Positions 1-12,416 of a stretch of 64,000 nt of DNA are shown piece after piece. The stretch is taken from NCBI GenBank assembly GCA_028015205.1, contig CM051511.1, positions 33,782,001-33,846,000 of the forward strand, written 5' to 3'. Made by a program: the position numbers and the translations under genes. Under the pieces are notes generated by a model. The model saw nothing but the letters and a program-made list of their open reading frames with translations, did not search any database and was not told the DNA's origin. The stretch comes from Mytilisepta virgata. Its lineage: Eukaryota; Mollusca; Bivalvia; Mytilida; Mytilidae. Position 1 is the stretch's first letter; each line of letters begins with the position of its first letter.

Positions 1-424
1 ATAATTGCAAAAAAAACGTTTTTACAGCTTTCCCAGGTTTAGTTAATGATTATATAATTCAATAAGAATAAAATCCCAGACAAAAAAATACAAATAACAA
101 ACAAAAATTGAGGTTGAAATCCTATGCTACAGCAAATGGAGTATTTCGTGAACCAGTGCAACTATTTTTTTGCCATTTTCAACTTCTTATATTAATGAAT
201 GCATGTAAAAAATCTAAATTATACGGGCAATATACTCACGACTTCCTGAACCATTTATCAGTAGATTATTCGCTAGCATGGCCTTGACAAATAATGACTT
301 TTGGAATATTTAAAGATAAGAATACTATAACATGTTGAACGAGAAATTTACATAGAAAAGTCAAACGTTCTCTTCTCTAACAAAGGGACAAAAAAGAAAT
401 ATAAAGACAATGTTTTTAGTAGTT
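1..424. other. AT-rich sequence, nothing recognised
   Basis: I see no coding pattern, RNA gene or repeat unit in this stretch. Confidence 0.5.
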
Positions 425-439
425 GTTGTTGTTGCAGTA

Positions 440-815
440 CAAGCCAGTCATTTAAAGAACTATAGCATCCGCATCCGGTACGTCAAAGTATCTAAAAAAA
501 TGAGAGTTACATGCAAATCCAATGCTTTTAAAAAAAAACTGCACACGGCATGAATTCCATATAAAAACTATAAAAAGACATCAGAAATATGTCTATTTGA
601 GTGGACAGTTTTTAAAAGATGTCATAATCTTCAGGTAAATATTGTCAATTGCATATTATTTTAAGGTGAGAATAAACAGTTTTTATATGGAATGCATGCC
701 GTGTGCAGTTTTGTTAAAAGCATTGGATTTACATGTACCTCTCTTTTTTGGTACAGATACGTCGACGTATCGGATGCGGATGCAATACTACTTTAAATCA
801 CTGACTTCTAATAGT
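440..815. repeat. Imperfect inverted repeat (hairpin, about 135-bp arms)
   Basis: The left arm (about 440-575) and the right arm (about 675-815) are reverse complements. Shared landmarks are GCATCCGCATCCG, AAATCCAATGCTTTTAA, CTGCACACGGCATG and TTCCATATAAAAACT, with a loop of about 100 bases. It looks like a foldback or MITE-type element. The 124-codon ORF that crosses the right arm (642-1016) ends in GTA/TAG triplet repeats and is unlikely to be a gene. Confidence 0.7.
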
Positions 816-2658
816 AATACTTGTAGTGGTATTTGTACTAATAGCAGTGGTACAAACAATGTAATAGTAGTAGTAGTGAAAGTAGTAAAAATAGTAATAC
901 TAGTAGTAGATAAAGGTCATAACAAAGGTACCGTACTCCAAGGTGCATTTGATAGGGGAAACTCTACAAACACCGACAAAACCGAAAAGAAGCTGGATGT
1001 ACATGTATTGGTATGAGTACCGTAAATTGGTTTATTTTGGCTGTGGTTATATTTTGGTTATATGGGACTTGTTGCAAATATGCCAAAATATATACTTTTA
1101 AGAACAAAAGATGTTACAATTACAAATTGTTGAACGCTTCTGAGATTTGGGGGTCATTTCCATAGTCACATGGACATTTTGGGACATTTTTTTTCTTTAA
1201 TGGCGTGATTTCCTTTTGCTTCTATAAGAAATGTTCTGCTTAAAGTACAGACTTCTAGTAGGTACATGTATGATTAGAAATCTAAATGTTCCATCTTTAA
1301 AATATACATATGGTATGCCTGAAATGTTTAGTATATAGGACCGTAAAAGGGCAAAAATGTCCCCTTACCCAATAAAACTATGTTGAAAATACGTAATTGT
1401 TTCCTTTAACATTCACCATTTACCGCATACGGCAAACATGTGACTCAAAAATTAAAAATCTACAAAATCTATTGATTTAGGTTAATAAAAAAAAAACATG
1501 TCCACAGTTCATTTCATAAACCGGTATAGAGAGGAGAAATTATTTCAAATTTTTTCATGATTTTTATCTGACATTACGGCAACATTGACTTTCCAAGCTG
1601 AGACACTTTTGCTTTGGGCTGTTAAACCGATAAATTTTATTCTATTTTTAATCCTCACGCTACTACAAGTATGCTTATCCCCCCCGTCCAGATGGAATAA
1701 AATGTAAATAGAAAGCAACTTTTACAGTCTCATTTATTACCAAAAGCTTCTTCCTTGCTCAGTATGGCAGTAGACCTTATTTAAAATAATGATTTCAAAA
1801 AATCGTAAAGATGTATGTTTAAAGAAAAAAGTAAACGGTCAGCTATTAGTCCCCTAATACCTGAGATCAATATTAGTTAAAGGACGGGCATGACGTTTCT
1901 ACTTCGTAGTAGCCTTGACGATTACATTGCGTACATGTAGTTTCTAAACAGAATCTGCTGCGTCGAGTTCGACATAATAGCGGTTAATTGATTCATCTAA
2001 TACTACTCTTATTAGAATTAGATTAATTTTTTGAAAATATTAGCTTGTTAGTTTTGTAGCATAAGTAAATTTAGTTGAATTTTAGTTATCTGATAATTGT
2101 GTATAGTAGTTATTTACGATTTATCGCAGTAGTCCCTTGTTATAGGTTTATTAGGTTAGTTATTATTTTGTAAATAAATCTGCCGAGTTACTGTTTCAAT
2201 ATGAGTATTTCTAGAAATAGGAAATTTGTATAACTAGCGAACACAGGTAGTGATCCGTTATGCATGATTCATCGGGAATTTTCAAACAATGACAATTATA
2301 TTAAATGCACCGAGGAATGATTTCGGAAGTTGAAAGTGATTCGTGACAAACGTATTGCAGAGCCTATAGGATTTTCTTTTAGGATGATGGAAATTTGTTT
2401 AAAGTTTCCACAGTCCTTTTCTGAAAATTGGGGTTCCATAGAGATTGCTACCAAAATTTTACAATGAATGAAGGTAGAAAATCAATAAAAAAGAACGAAT
2501 GAAGACAACGCAGCCAACGTGAATTTTGAATTTGGTGGTTGGACAAATATTCAGCGAATTGCTGAAGAGAGACACGATTAAGGACTATTAATTCGAATTT
2601 GAGGTGTAGACCTTTTTGCTTGCGAAGCTTTGTTTCATATTTCCTGCAGACATAGGTA
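816..2658. other. Non-coding stretch with a degenerate GTA/TAG triplet tract
   Basis: Positions 830-912 are rich in TAGTAG/TAATAG triplets. The rest is AT-rich with no ORF, RNA gene or clear repeat that I can support. Confidence 0.45.
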
Positions 2659-2689
2659 CAGTTGAGATCAGTTCTAACCTCTCAACTAT

Positions 2690-3010
2690 TCTGTCAGAGA
2701 GGACTGTTCTAGAACCACCCTAGAACGGTTTTGGGTAGAACCAACCCTGTCACAAATGGTTCTAAGATAGAACCGTCATCAATGATTCTAGGGTAGAATT
2801 GTCATAAACGGTTCAGTGTAGAACCACCCAGAATGGTTCTAGTGGAGAACTGTCATAAATGTTTCTAGGGTAGAACTGCCATAAATGGTTCTAGGGTAGA
2901 ACCATTCAGAATTGTTCTATGATAGAACTGTGATAAATGGTTCTATGATAGAACTGTAATAAATGGTTCTATGATAGAACTGTGATATATGGTTCTAGGG
3001 TAGAACCATC
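2690..3010. repeat. Degenerate tandem repeat of GTTCTAGGGTAGAAC units (left subterminal block)
   Basis: About ten units of roughly 25-35 bases each contain a near-palindrome such as GTTCTAGGGTAGAAC or GTTCTATGATAGAAC, separated by variants of TGTCATAAATG. The block sits just inside the left terminal repeat of the 3-kb element and is matched by an inverted block at 5382-5645. Confidence 0.85.
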
Positions 3011-3418
3011 CATTTTCATGTCCGATAACTCTGTATTTATTATGGCATGTACTCCTCGTCTTCGCCTTTTCCCAAACTTTTAAAAACATTTTTGTCAAAT
3101 ATGTAGTAACATTTCACATCGATTATAATTTCAATATATGAAATTATGAAAATAATTAATAATATTAAATTCATGACCAGTTTATGCAAAACAGCAAAAG
3201 TACATACATGTAATAAACATTCATGGTGCATTTTTTTTCAACTCCGAGAAAAACGAATTATTGTTTTTGTTAAAAGTTGTGTGATTTTTATCTAAAGTAA
3301 ATTAACAGGTGAAGAAATTTGTTCTCCGTAACATGTTGTGTGTTTCAGGTAATTTTAACTTATTAACGTTTTGACATGTATATTGTACCTTGACTGTCCG
3401 GATGATTATTGTTCCAAC

Positions 3419-4828
3419 AGTAGTATATGGGGACACGCAAATCATTATTTGAGGTGGAGAGGCCGGACATGACGTCACCGAAACCGGAAATGACGTCAAA
3501 GTAAGTGACGTAATCGGAATCAGAATTCGTGTGACCGGGACTGGAAGTACCCGAAATTGATTTGCGCGCATACGCAACCGGAAGTAGTTGGTTTTCCCGC
3601 AATTTGTTTACGTGCCAGGACACGGATGTGTCAACCGCGCATGCATGACCCGAACCGGAAGTATCCGGAAGTGATTTGCGCGCATGTGCAACCGGAAGTG
3701 ATGGATTATCGCGCCATTTTCCATAATTTGTTTATGGAAGTGACGTCAGTCACGTGCCAGGACCGGGACTGTGTAGGCGGGACCGGAAGTGATTTTCGGG
3801 CATGCGCAACCGGAAGAAATAGATTTTCCGCTATTTTTATATTGGTTTACGGAAGTGACGTTAGTGTTGGGACCCGGATGTGTTTTCGCTGCTGCTGCTG
3901 CTGCTGCTGCTTGTTGCTGTTCGCCATCGCTGCTCTTCTCTTGCTCATCGCTGTTTTTCTGTTGCTCTTTGCTGTTCTTCACTACTCATGACTATATTCA
4001 CGTGCTCATTTCAGTTTTTTGGTGCTACTTGTCGCTGTTTTCGCTGCTGCTGCTGCTGCTTGTTGCTGTTCGTCAACGCTGCTGTTCTCTTGCTCTTTGC
4101 TGTTTATCGCTACTCATGACTATACTTGCGTGCTTATTTCGAATTTTTTGGGCTACTTGTCGCTGTTTTCGCGGCTGCTCCTGCTGCTCAAGGAATAGGA
4201 TTTGCTGCTGATGATCGGAAGGCCAAGCATAGGTACTCATGTTGTCGGTTTGATTGCTAGATAAGCAAGAGAAGAAAAGCGATGACGAAAAACAACAATC
4301 CCAGGGGCAGCAGCAGCAAAAAGTAGCCCCCAAAAAACTAAATAAGCCTCTATAGACTCGATGCGACCCTGAGACGACCAAGAAGCCCGGGAAAAGAGGA
4401 AATAATCGAATCCAAATTCCGATCAACCATGGCACATCCGGATCAACACGTGACTAACGTCAGTTCTGTAAACAAATAAATGGCGGGAAAATCCGGTAAC
4501 GCATGCGCGCAAATCACTTTTAGTTCCGCCTAACATGCGCAGACGATATATCCGTGTCCTGACGTCACTTCCGTCAACAAATCATTGAAAATTGCGCGAA
4601 AATCCATCACTTCCGGTCACGCATGCGCGGTTGACACACCGGGCCCTGACACGTGACTTACGTCACTTCTGTAAACAAATGGCGGGAAAAACCCACTACT
4701 TCCGGTTGCGAATGCGCGCAAATCACTTCCGGGTGCTTCCGGTTCCGATCATGTCCCTTCCGGTTCCGGTGACGTCATATCCGGCTCCGTCACCTCAAGT
4801 AATAATTTGCCTGTCCCCATATACTACT
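3419..4828. mobile_element. Foldback element rich in CCGGAAGT / TGACGTCA / GCGCATGCGC motifs (copy 1)
   Basis: The ends are inverted copies of AGTAGTATATGGGGACA. The left arm (to about 3890) and the right arm (from about 4440) are reverse complements. Each is packed with CCGGAAGT (ETS-type), TGACGTCA (CRE-type), GCGCATGCGC-like (NRF1-type), CACGTGAC (E-box) and GCCATTTT-like (YY1-type) words. The centre (about 3888-4320) is a CTG/GCTGCT triplet-rich stretch with weaker inverted symmetry. The long ORFs here read Ala/Cys/Leu runs from the triplet repeat and are not credible genes. Related pieces lie at 19498-19815 and 25146-26275. Binding-site names are word matches only; occupancy is not shown. 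Confidence 0.75.
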
Positions 4829-5381
4829 TCCAATCTTTAAGGTATACAGATACATTTGTAAGCATACAGGTAAACCGTTTTCGTGACAAAATCAGCGGAG
4901 TTTCAAATTTTTATAACGCTACATTTTAAAATAATTAATGTATCATTTGACTAAAGAGGTGTGTATAAGCAGAGACGCGCGAACTTCTCGGCCAAAAGAC
5001 GTTTCGACCAGGACATTTCGGACTCGGACATTTCGGACACGGACATTTCGGCCAATTTTTTTCATGAAGTATATATGGTGATACCTAGGACATTTCATAC
5101 AGTTAGTTTGAAGTTTATATTGTTTAACCTAGGACACTTTTTGCTGAGCTTCTATATGTTTAAGCAAAAGAAGCCATACAGATATGAGTAAAGCTTAAAA
5201 ATAAATAACAGCCAAAAATGTTAAAAACAATAGATATAAAGTAATGATTGCTTTTGATGTTTGCCTTTATTGTTTTTGATATTAATTACCTTAATCTGCT
5301 GTCAATTAATAATAATTATCAGTTTTGAGAAAAATTTTAGTTAGAATAATTAACTCTTTCCCCTTAGTATCTTATTGTCAG

Positions 5382-5645
5382 GATCATAAATGGTTCTAGG
5401 TTAGAACCATTCAGAATGGTTCTAGGGTAGAACTGTCATAAATGGTTCTAGGGTAGAACTGTCATAAATGATTCCAGGGTAGAACCGTACGGAAAGGTTC
5501 TAGGGTAGAACTGTCATAAATGGTTCTAGGTTAGGACACACCCTGTTATAAACAGTTCTAAAGGTTTGAGGATGACAGTTCTAGAACTGTTATAGAACAG
5601 TTCTTCTGACAGTTTAAAACAGTTCTAAAGAGATGTTAGAACTGA
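5382..5645. repeat. GTTCTA/TAGAAC tandem block (right subterminal block)
   Basis: Units such as GGTTCTAGGGTAGAACTGTC are repeated, then shorter AACAGTTCT units run up to the right terminal repeat. This is the inverted counterpart of the block at 2690-3010. Confidence 0.85.
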
Positions 5646-5656
5646 GCTCAACTGTA

Positions 5657-8600
5657 TCTTGTTGGTCCTCAGAGATAGAAAATTAAATACGAGGAGACAA
5701 AGAAACTTACAGCAAATTAAAAAATGGAAACAATAAAGATGCTTTGGAGAAAGTACAAGCCTCATTGAAACTGGAATACTAGTTTATAAAAGAAATCGTG
5801 AAGCATAGTGACCTTAGTGAAATCTACATATCGGAGCTGGCGTCATCCGATTACAGATCTAAGACTCAAACTAAATTTGAAGAAAAAACACGGTTAATAA
5901 ATTTGGCATTTCTAGCAAAGGGCCATCTTGTTTGTAAACATACTTAATGTTTATAGCGCTTTTTACACACCATAGTTTCAGGATAAATAAGGGGGAGGTT
6001 TAGTTACACATAAAACCGGTTTAACACAACCACTGTTCAGTGTCTGTACCAAGTCAACTATATCGACTCTCTGTTGTGTTCATGATTGCGTTTGGTACTC
6101 TTTTATTTTTATGTTATTTTTTGTCCTGGGTTCTATCATTTCGGTTGCTTTGATTGATTGGTATGTCATTGTTGGTCATTCCTGTTATCCATTTTGTTGT
6201 TTATTTGTTCATAGATATGAAAAATAATGTTAAATTTATTTTCTTCATTCGTTTGCGGCGGAGAAACATATATTGAGTCCGTCATGAGGCATGCTTATGT
6301 GCTTGGCAATATAGACAAATTTGTGATGCGGCAAAATCAATTCGTTCAGAGATATTCGAAGCTTTTGAAAATGACCTAAAATGGCAATCAAAAGCACAGA
6401 ATCTCAAAGTTTGACATATTGTTGAATGATTTTTGTTCTGAAATCGCACGTAAATGTTGCTGCTAGGTGCGAAATAACCCAAAACCAATCGACAAATAAT
6501 CAGAATTTAGATATTTTTCTAAAGGGGAAAATTATATTTTATTACCTTCACGCGGTAATGATGTAAAAGGAAAATGATATAACATTTTTCACATTACTCT
6601 AGTATTAAGGTACAGAGATCAACTGCTATATGGAAGATGATATTCATAAATGGAGATTTTTTTAGGTGAAAAATCTGCAAAATTAAACGTATCCCATTTT
6701 TCAAGACTTTTTGCAATAAAAATCAATTTATGGTGGTTTATTTGAACCATATTTATTTATTGTAATGTATTTTACTCGTTTGTTATAAAAAAAACTCTGA
6801 AAGCATCTCGAAATACTTATTTTTTGGAATATATTATCAAAAATGTCCTTTTTCCCGAATTGTTTGATTTATAATGCATGTAATTTATTTGTAATAAACA
6901 AAAGGGAGTCAACACAGGTTTTCCAACTTACGAAGTCCTCTCCCAAATTATAAAATCATATAACACAATATAAAGAATAGAGCGTACATATAAAAACAAT
7001 CTAAGGAAGTGTTACATGTGTATCCTCTGAATTATCCTTCTCAATAATAATTTAAGACTAAAAAATCTCTTTTGTGAGTGGTGGTAAGTAATCGATGAAA
7101 TCCCCTTTGATGCATAGCATGTGTATATGTCGTCGATTTACGACTCATCATTTGTGCCGCAGGCCTTAAATTAAAAAAAAACAAAATACAATAATCATGG
7201 TAATATTGCAGAATATTTATTCTGGTGCACAGGATGTCACAATTCGTCGATTGCTTAATACATAAGATATCGAGAGCCGAACGAATAACACAAAACATTC
7301 AATCGTGATCAGGTTGGCCACTAATTGTTTTGTAATAACCAAAGCGAGAAAATGGATTCATTTGATGAATCAACCAAAGAATGAAATTCCTATACACGGA
7401 CGAGCAAAATCAAAAACAACAATTAAAAAAAGTTAAAGAGCAATTAAACAATTCTACAATGACTTGAAGGATAAAGCTAAAACCATCCAAGGACAGATCT
7501 ATAACATTTCTTTGCAGAATTGACGACAGGAAAAGAAAATAATAGCTTAACGTGTGATTCTCGTCTGCAATCAGTGCATTGGTCATTCTTTGGTTACAAA
7601 CACAACTGGTATGTCGTCAATTAACATTTGCACATCCTGCGCATCAAAATTGATTACATGGAAAAATGTGTTTTCACCATTGAGTTGATTCCTCTTTTGG
7701 TGGACTGTATCACCAGCTCATTTTGGACCTACTCTTTAAGGTTTCCGCTTTCAGTGTTTCTAGTACGTAGTTCGACCAAATGTGCACAACTTAAATCATT
7801 CATGCAGAGTTCAGTATCTAAGTTATTGTCTTAATTATTCTCCAACGCTTTTTGACGGGTGTTCATTTTATTTGATTATGTATGTTGGTTATCTATCTTT
7901 TCTGTCATGTGTTGACCTGAAAACGGATGACATTATGTACAGGTTCCAATTTAACAAACATTCGTGCCAATATGATGACTTCTGGTTCCATGACATCAAA
8001 TGAACAAATACGTTGAAGACTGGGAACCATGATTCATTTAACAAATTTGTCAAAAAAAAAAATAATAAGATTTACCTATAAATATGTGTATGGCTCAAAT
8101 CGACGATTGAGGCCATTTTTATCTAATTTTAAGGTTTCAACTTTTTACTAATTCTAGATTGATGTCAAAGATTATTCGTCTTTAAATACAGGGTCCATGA
8201 AAATTATTTTTGTTTTGATGCCTTTGTGTTTTTGTATTTCAGGGTAACATTGGTCAGTTTCTCATGTATATTATCATGTTCCATTCAACTGTATTATATG
8301 AGTCAGTTTCTCATGCATAAAACATATTATGTTCCAGTATTACACGAACTAGTTTCTCATTCGTACATTATTACTGCACCCCATATCAAAAGTGGATTTT
8401 TCCCATGTCGTAAGAGCCAATTCGATGAATCCTTTTTTGATCACACAAGCGGGTAAAGTTACATGTAGATAAAAGAAAAATGTCACTAGTAACTCGTGTC
8501 TTCTGTCGGAAATTAACCGATTTTTGTTGTGATTTAACAGTATGATTTGGATTGTCTTATGCTATAGAATGTTGTCCATTGACACCGCTTACTACTTCGT

Positions 8601-10430
8601 ATAATTATCTTTCTTATGACTCAAAACATATTTTGTGAAAACTAAGGAGTATTTCCATCGGGCATACCTTGTCCGTAACTTTGGCTCTACCTATATGATC
8701 TCTTTGGTAATTTGGAATTTGAGGGTTTGGGGTTGCTGTTTTGATTTTGAAAATAAATATATATGATAAAACAGATAATAAATGTAAAATATAAAAGTAA
8801 AATAGATCAACTGTTAGACATTGACCATTTTATTTCAGACTACATGGTAGGATGAATTGTGTTTATATTGCCATTTTTTCAGTTGTTACATTGCTAAAGT
8901 ATATAAATGGTTGTGGTAAAGATATAAATATTACTCCAGATGTCTTTTTCCTCATGTTTGGCGTTTGGATCGCAGCTCAATTCTCTTAGTGTTAGTACAT
9001 CTATCAACAATACTTTTGAAAATGCAAGTAAAGTGCGAACATTGGGCAAAACAAACTGCATAAATATATCACCAACATGGAAAACTACGTAATATAAAGA
9101 ATTAGAAATATTACAGGCATCCACGCTAAAGTAATCAAATTTGTATGACAATTCTTATCCCTAATATTATGTCATATATTAAATCAACATTGCATTTTTT
9201 TATTTTCAGTTAATTTTGTTTATTTCTTGTGAGGTCTCAATTTCAACTGTAGTTTTATTATCCTGGAAGTTAGTTTTTAGTATGTTTTCAAAATTTTAAA
9301 ACGAGCATCGAAAGATACTATGAGAAAGATCCGAAGAACAATCCAAACAATAAAAAATGCAGAGAGAAAGAGAGAGACAAACAAACAACAGCATCATGGA
9401 CCCCCATGGGCGTGAACTCAGGTGGCCCAGATGGACAAGCAATACCTGTCACTTACTAGACACAAACCATGTTGCCATTTTTAATGTCCCGTGTTGAAAG
9501 TCACAATAGGAGCAGATAAGTAATTCTCAGACATCACCAATAATGTATCACTATGGTATAAGTAAATTCTCTAACCTTTATTCAGTTGAGAGATTAATTT
9601 CCAAGACCTAAAGGACAAAAAATTATTGAACAATATAATAACACAAAAAGAAGACTAAAAACTAAAGCAATACGGACCACACTAATAACTGTGGATGAAC
9701 TAAGGTTCTCCGGAATGGAGTTCCTACCTTTCGTAAGTCATCGCCGGTGACCCTATAACACTTGATCTTAAAAACCCAATAGGCTGGTTATTTTTGTGAC
9801 AGAAATTACCCGTTTTTTTTTTTGTTTTTTTTTTATATTTGTTTATTTATTTTTTCATTTTAAACAGATAGATAATTCATTTATACGGATATACATAATA
9901 GTAGTTAATATTTTTCATATATCTATACAAACATTTATAAAGAGTCGTCAACTTTCGTAACATACTATTGCTTTAATCAAAAACCGATTTATATATTTCT
10001 CCAAAAAAAATTTTGAAAAAAAATAAAATGCGTGTAGGGAGTGTGTTCGGGAAGGTAAAGGTTTTTTTATTGGCATCTGACTGATTGAACTCTTGAATAC
10101 TTTATTATAATTAGTATTTGAAAGCATTTTATCTCATTTAATTCAAAACAGATCTATAAACAGTCTTACGTGTTGTTCTGCATAATGGCGCCATTAAATA
10201 TATCTGGCACTTCAAAGGGTTTTGCCATTCTATAGAAACATAGGATAGTAAATTAAAAAGGAAATATGACATTTTATAGGTCTGAAGACCTCAATATACC
10301 ATTACTTTAGTAACACAACAAATAAGAATTAAAAGTTCGATAGGGCGATTTTGGCCAAAACATTCCATTTTAAAACCTCAACATCACCTAGTTTTGGGTT
10401 GTGTAATGCATATTAAAATGCTTGTGTTAT
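5657..10430. other. Gene-free region with scattered interspersed repeats
   Basis: No credible coding exon was found. Repeat-like pieces include 5985-6215, which shares GATTGGTATGTCATTG with 33865-33890 and 56565-56585; 8240-8365, where AGTTTCTCATGC/T recurs three to four times; and 9690-9790, which contains a TTCTCCGGAATG-type relative of the CTTCCGGAGCACCT repeat seen near 61.9 kb. Short ORFs here have no recognisable domain. Confidence 0.45.
5985..6215 (+). repeat. Interspersed repeat fragment
   Basis: Words such as CTGTTCAGTGTCTG and TTGATTGATTGGTATGTCAT recur at about 17930-18000, 33780-33925 and 56515-56605 in similar order, so this is a dispersed repeat family and not a gene. Boundaries are approximate. 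Confidence 0.5.
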
Positions 10431-10540
10431 ACAGTTCAGGAAAACTGGATCATTTCATAGCGAGAAAACCTGTCGATGTCCATGTACAGTTTAGGAAGAC
10501 TGACCCATTTTATAGCGAGAAAACCTGTCGATGGTCATGT
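10431..10540 (+). repeat. Two-unit tandem duplication, 55-bp period
   Basis: ACAGTTCAGGAAAACTG...CCATGT (10431-10485) is followed directly by ACAGTTTAGGAAGACTG...TCATGT (10486-10540). Both contain TAGCGAGAAAACCTGTCGAT. Confidence 0.8.
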
Positions 10541-10559
10541 TTTTTATATGTTTTATGAT

Positions 10560-10740
10560 AATTTTATCAAATAAAGAAAACAAATATGTATTGGAGATAA
10601 AAAATACAAAAGTTCCAAAATGCTATAAGTAAAGTCAAGAGGAAAATACTGACAAACTCCGGAGAACGACGAAGACAAGACCAAAACAATACTGTTACTA
10701 CAATTAAAAACTAAAAACATGTGAGCAACATGGACAAGTG
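10560..10740 (-). repeat. Interspersed repeat related to 58840-58960 and 61980-62130
   Basis: The words AGTAAAGTCAAGA, CTCCGGAGAA and ACGAAGACAAGAC occur here and at 58845-58945, and on the opposite strand at about 61980-62115. It is a dispersed repeat with no coding capacity that I can see. Confidence 0.55.
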
Positions 10741-11683
10741 CATTGTCAATGCGTGTAACCATTGTAGAGGATATGTGTCACTTAATAAAAGCAAACGCTT
10801 ACCTCAAAGTTGCCCTACTCAGCTCGAAATACCAATGCATTGTGCTTCCGATATGTTTTCTTACCAGGAGTTTGGCTACGTGTACATTGTTTATGCCTTT
10901 TTGGTTGTTTTGTTCATAATGTTTGTGGATTTTATATATTGATGTATTTATTCTGATTGTTTGCTTTACAAGATTTTGGCCACGAGGGTATCTGAAGGTG
11001 AATCCAGAAATGGGTATTGTACACAAGAAATGTAGCATCTGAATTTATTATAGATATTTTTCATTAGCAAACGTTAGAGAATTCCGTCACAAAAACGAAA
11101 GATTTGAATCTACGAAACAAAGACAACAATTTGCAAAACTAATCACGCTGATTGGCATTGGGTATAACAATGTATTACATAGCACTTAGATTAGATGTCT
11201 GATTGAGTTTATAACAGAAATAGGGAAAACCAAACCTACAAAATGGAAAAGGGCTTCTCATATTATTTAATTACAATCGTCCATTTTGGTAGTGCAGGGA
11301 TGATCAAATATCATAAATTAGATTCAAGTGGAACAGCTAGACTAAGTAAGATTTAGTCAAATGTAACAGCCAGTAAAATGTGATGTCGGATAAATTATCT
11401 GCAAATTTATACTAATTTAAGCTGTAAGCTGAATATAGAATTAAGACGAAAAGCAATCAAAAGTCTGGGGACAGGATAAACAAGTAAGAAGAAGTTAAAC
11501 TTCGTTAAAGAACAAATACTGCAAAATACATTATATATTTACTAACGAAAGTTCCTTTTTAAACCTTGTTCCACTGAAGACAAACTTGATTTTATTTTGG
11601 TATTTGAGACTAACTAATTAAAAACTAAAAACATGTGAGCATTTTGGTCTTGCTGTTATTAAAATCTATGATCGTTATTTCAG

Positions 11684-11876
11684 CGCTAACCAGAAATATA
11701 AAAGAACACGTCGACATAAAGATGAGTCAATAACTTTAGGGTCAATTTTTACTATCATTATTCTGTTCTCAATTGCTGTGGTGGCTTTCGTGGGTATTGT
11801 GAAGTACAGTACAATCGGATCGTAGTATGTTTTAATGTAAACTTTAGAGGCGAAGACACACACAGAGATATTCCTG
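11684..11876 (+). pseudogene. Decayed copy of the Ig-receptor transmembrane/tail exon
   Basis: The segment follows an acceptor-like TTATTTCAG and reads a transmembrane helix containing AVVAFVGIVKYSTIGS, closely resembling VVAFVGIAMYGSIGD in the last exon of gene 1 at 26506-26777. Nucleotide similarity continues past a TAG stop (11823-11825) through AATGTAAACTT and GAGGCGAAGA to about 11876, with a one-base length change. The reading frame is also offset relative to the phase-1 acceptor of the intact exon. I see no upstream Ig exon to go with it. It is either a solo duplicated exon that has decayed or the truncated end of a lost paralogue. Confidence 0.7.
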
Positions 11877-12131
11877 GAACGATAAGATTAATTATGACAG
11901 ATGGCATTAATGAAGTGGGTAGTACGGACTAACAACATGATACAGTTCGGAAATAAAGAAAGTCAAAGTAGAACAGATATCTTGTTAAAAAAATGCATTG
12001 TTGTCTTATATGGGATATTAGATGTTTTTCTTAGAATTGTGTTTAATCACTTATATCACTCATTATGCATTTGTTATTCACATTATAAATGTAAATCATG
12101 TTTTATGCGAAATGTAGATATTTTACATTTA

Positions 12132-12415
12132 GGGAGCAACCATTTGATTTTTATGGGGAGCTAGCATCAAATGTTTGATTCTGCCTTGTTTTTGTCACTG
12201 AAACTTTGGTCTTGGATTTTTTTTCGGCGTTATTGCGGCCGAAAGTTTTATTTTCATTTAAACCAAAAATATTTCTTGAATGAAACAGGACCTGAAATTT
12301 TTCGAACCTATAGTGACCTTGGCTTTTTATTTTGCCAAAATCCTGGTCCTGCCTTTTTATTTCAAATTTGATCCAAGCCACACCCCCACCCCATAAAAAT
12401 CAAATGGTTACTTCC
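12132..12415. mobile_element. MITE of about 285 bp with long terminal inverted repeats
   Basis: The left end GGGAGCAACCATTTGATTTT and the right end, read on the other strand as GGAAGTAACCATTTGATTTT, share at least CAACCATTTGATTTTTATGGGG with few mismatches. The interior has no transposase. The ORF on either strand is a by-product of the palindromic sequence. I cannot define the target duplication or superfamily. Confidence 0.75.
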
Positions 12416-12416
12416 T

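Larger units (their letters stand above)
2659..5654. mobile_element. 3.0-kb TIR element with TA target sites, non-autonomous, Tc1/mariner-like ends
   Basis: The left end reads CAGTTGAGATCAGTTCTAAC and the right end, on the other strand, CAGTTGAGCTCAGTTCTAAC: a 20-base terminal inverted repeat with one mismatch. Both ends are flanked by TA (2657-2658 and 5655-5656). TA duplication and ends starting CAGT are typical of Tc1/mariner elements. No transposase ORF is present, so the element would depend on an enzyme supplied in trans. Just inside the ends lie long tandem blocks of GTTCTA/TAGAAC units. The middle is occupied by a separate foldback element at 3419-4828. Short GGACATTTCGGAC-type repeats lie at about 4995-5055. 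Assignment to Tc1/mariner rests only on the ends. Confidence 0.7.

Noticed and set aside
3557..4435. ORFs of 120-144 codons with poly-Cys, poly-Leu and poly-Ala runs
   Set aside because: They come from the GCTGCT triplet tract and the palindromic arms of the foldback element; mirrored ORFs occur on both strands.
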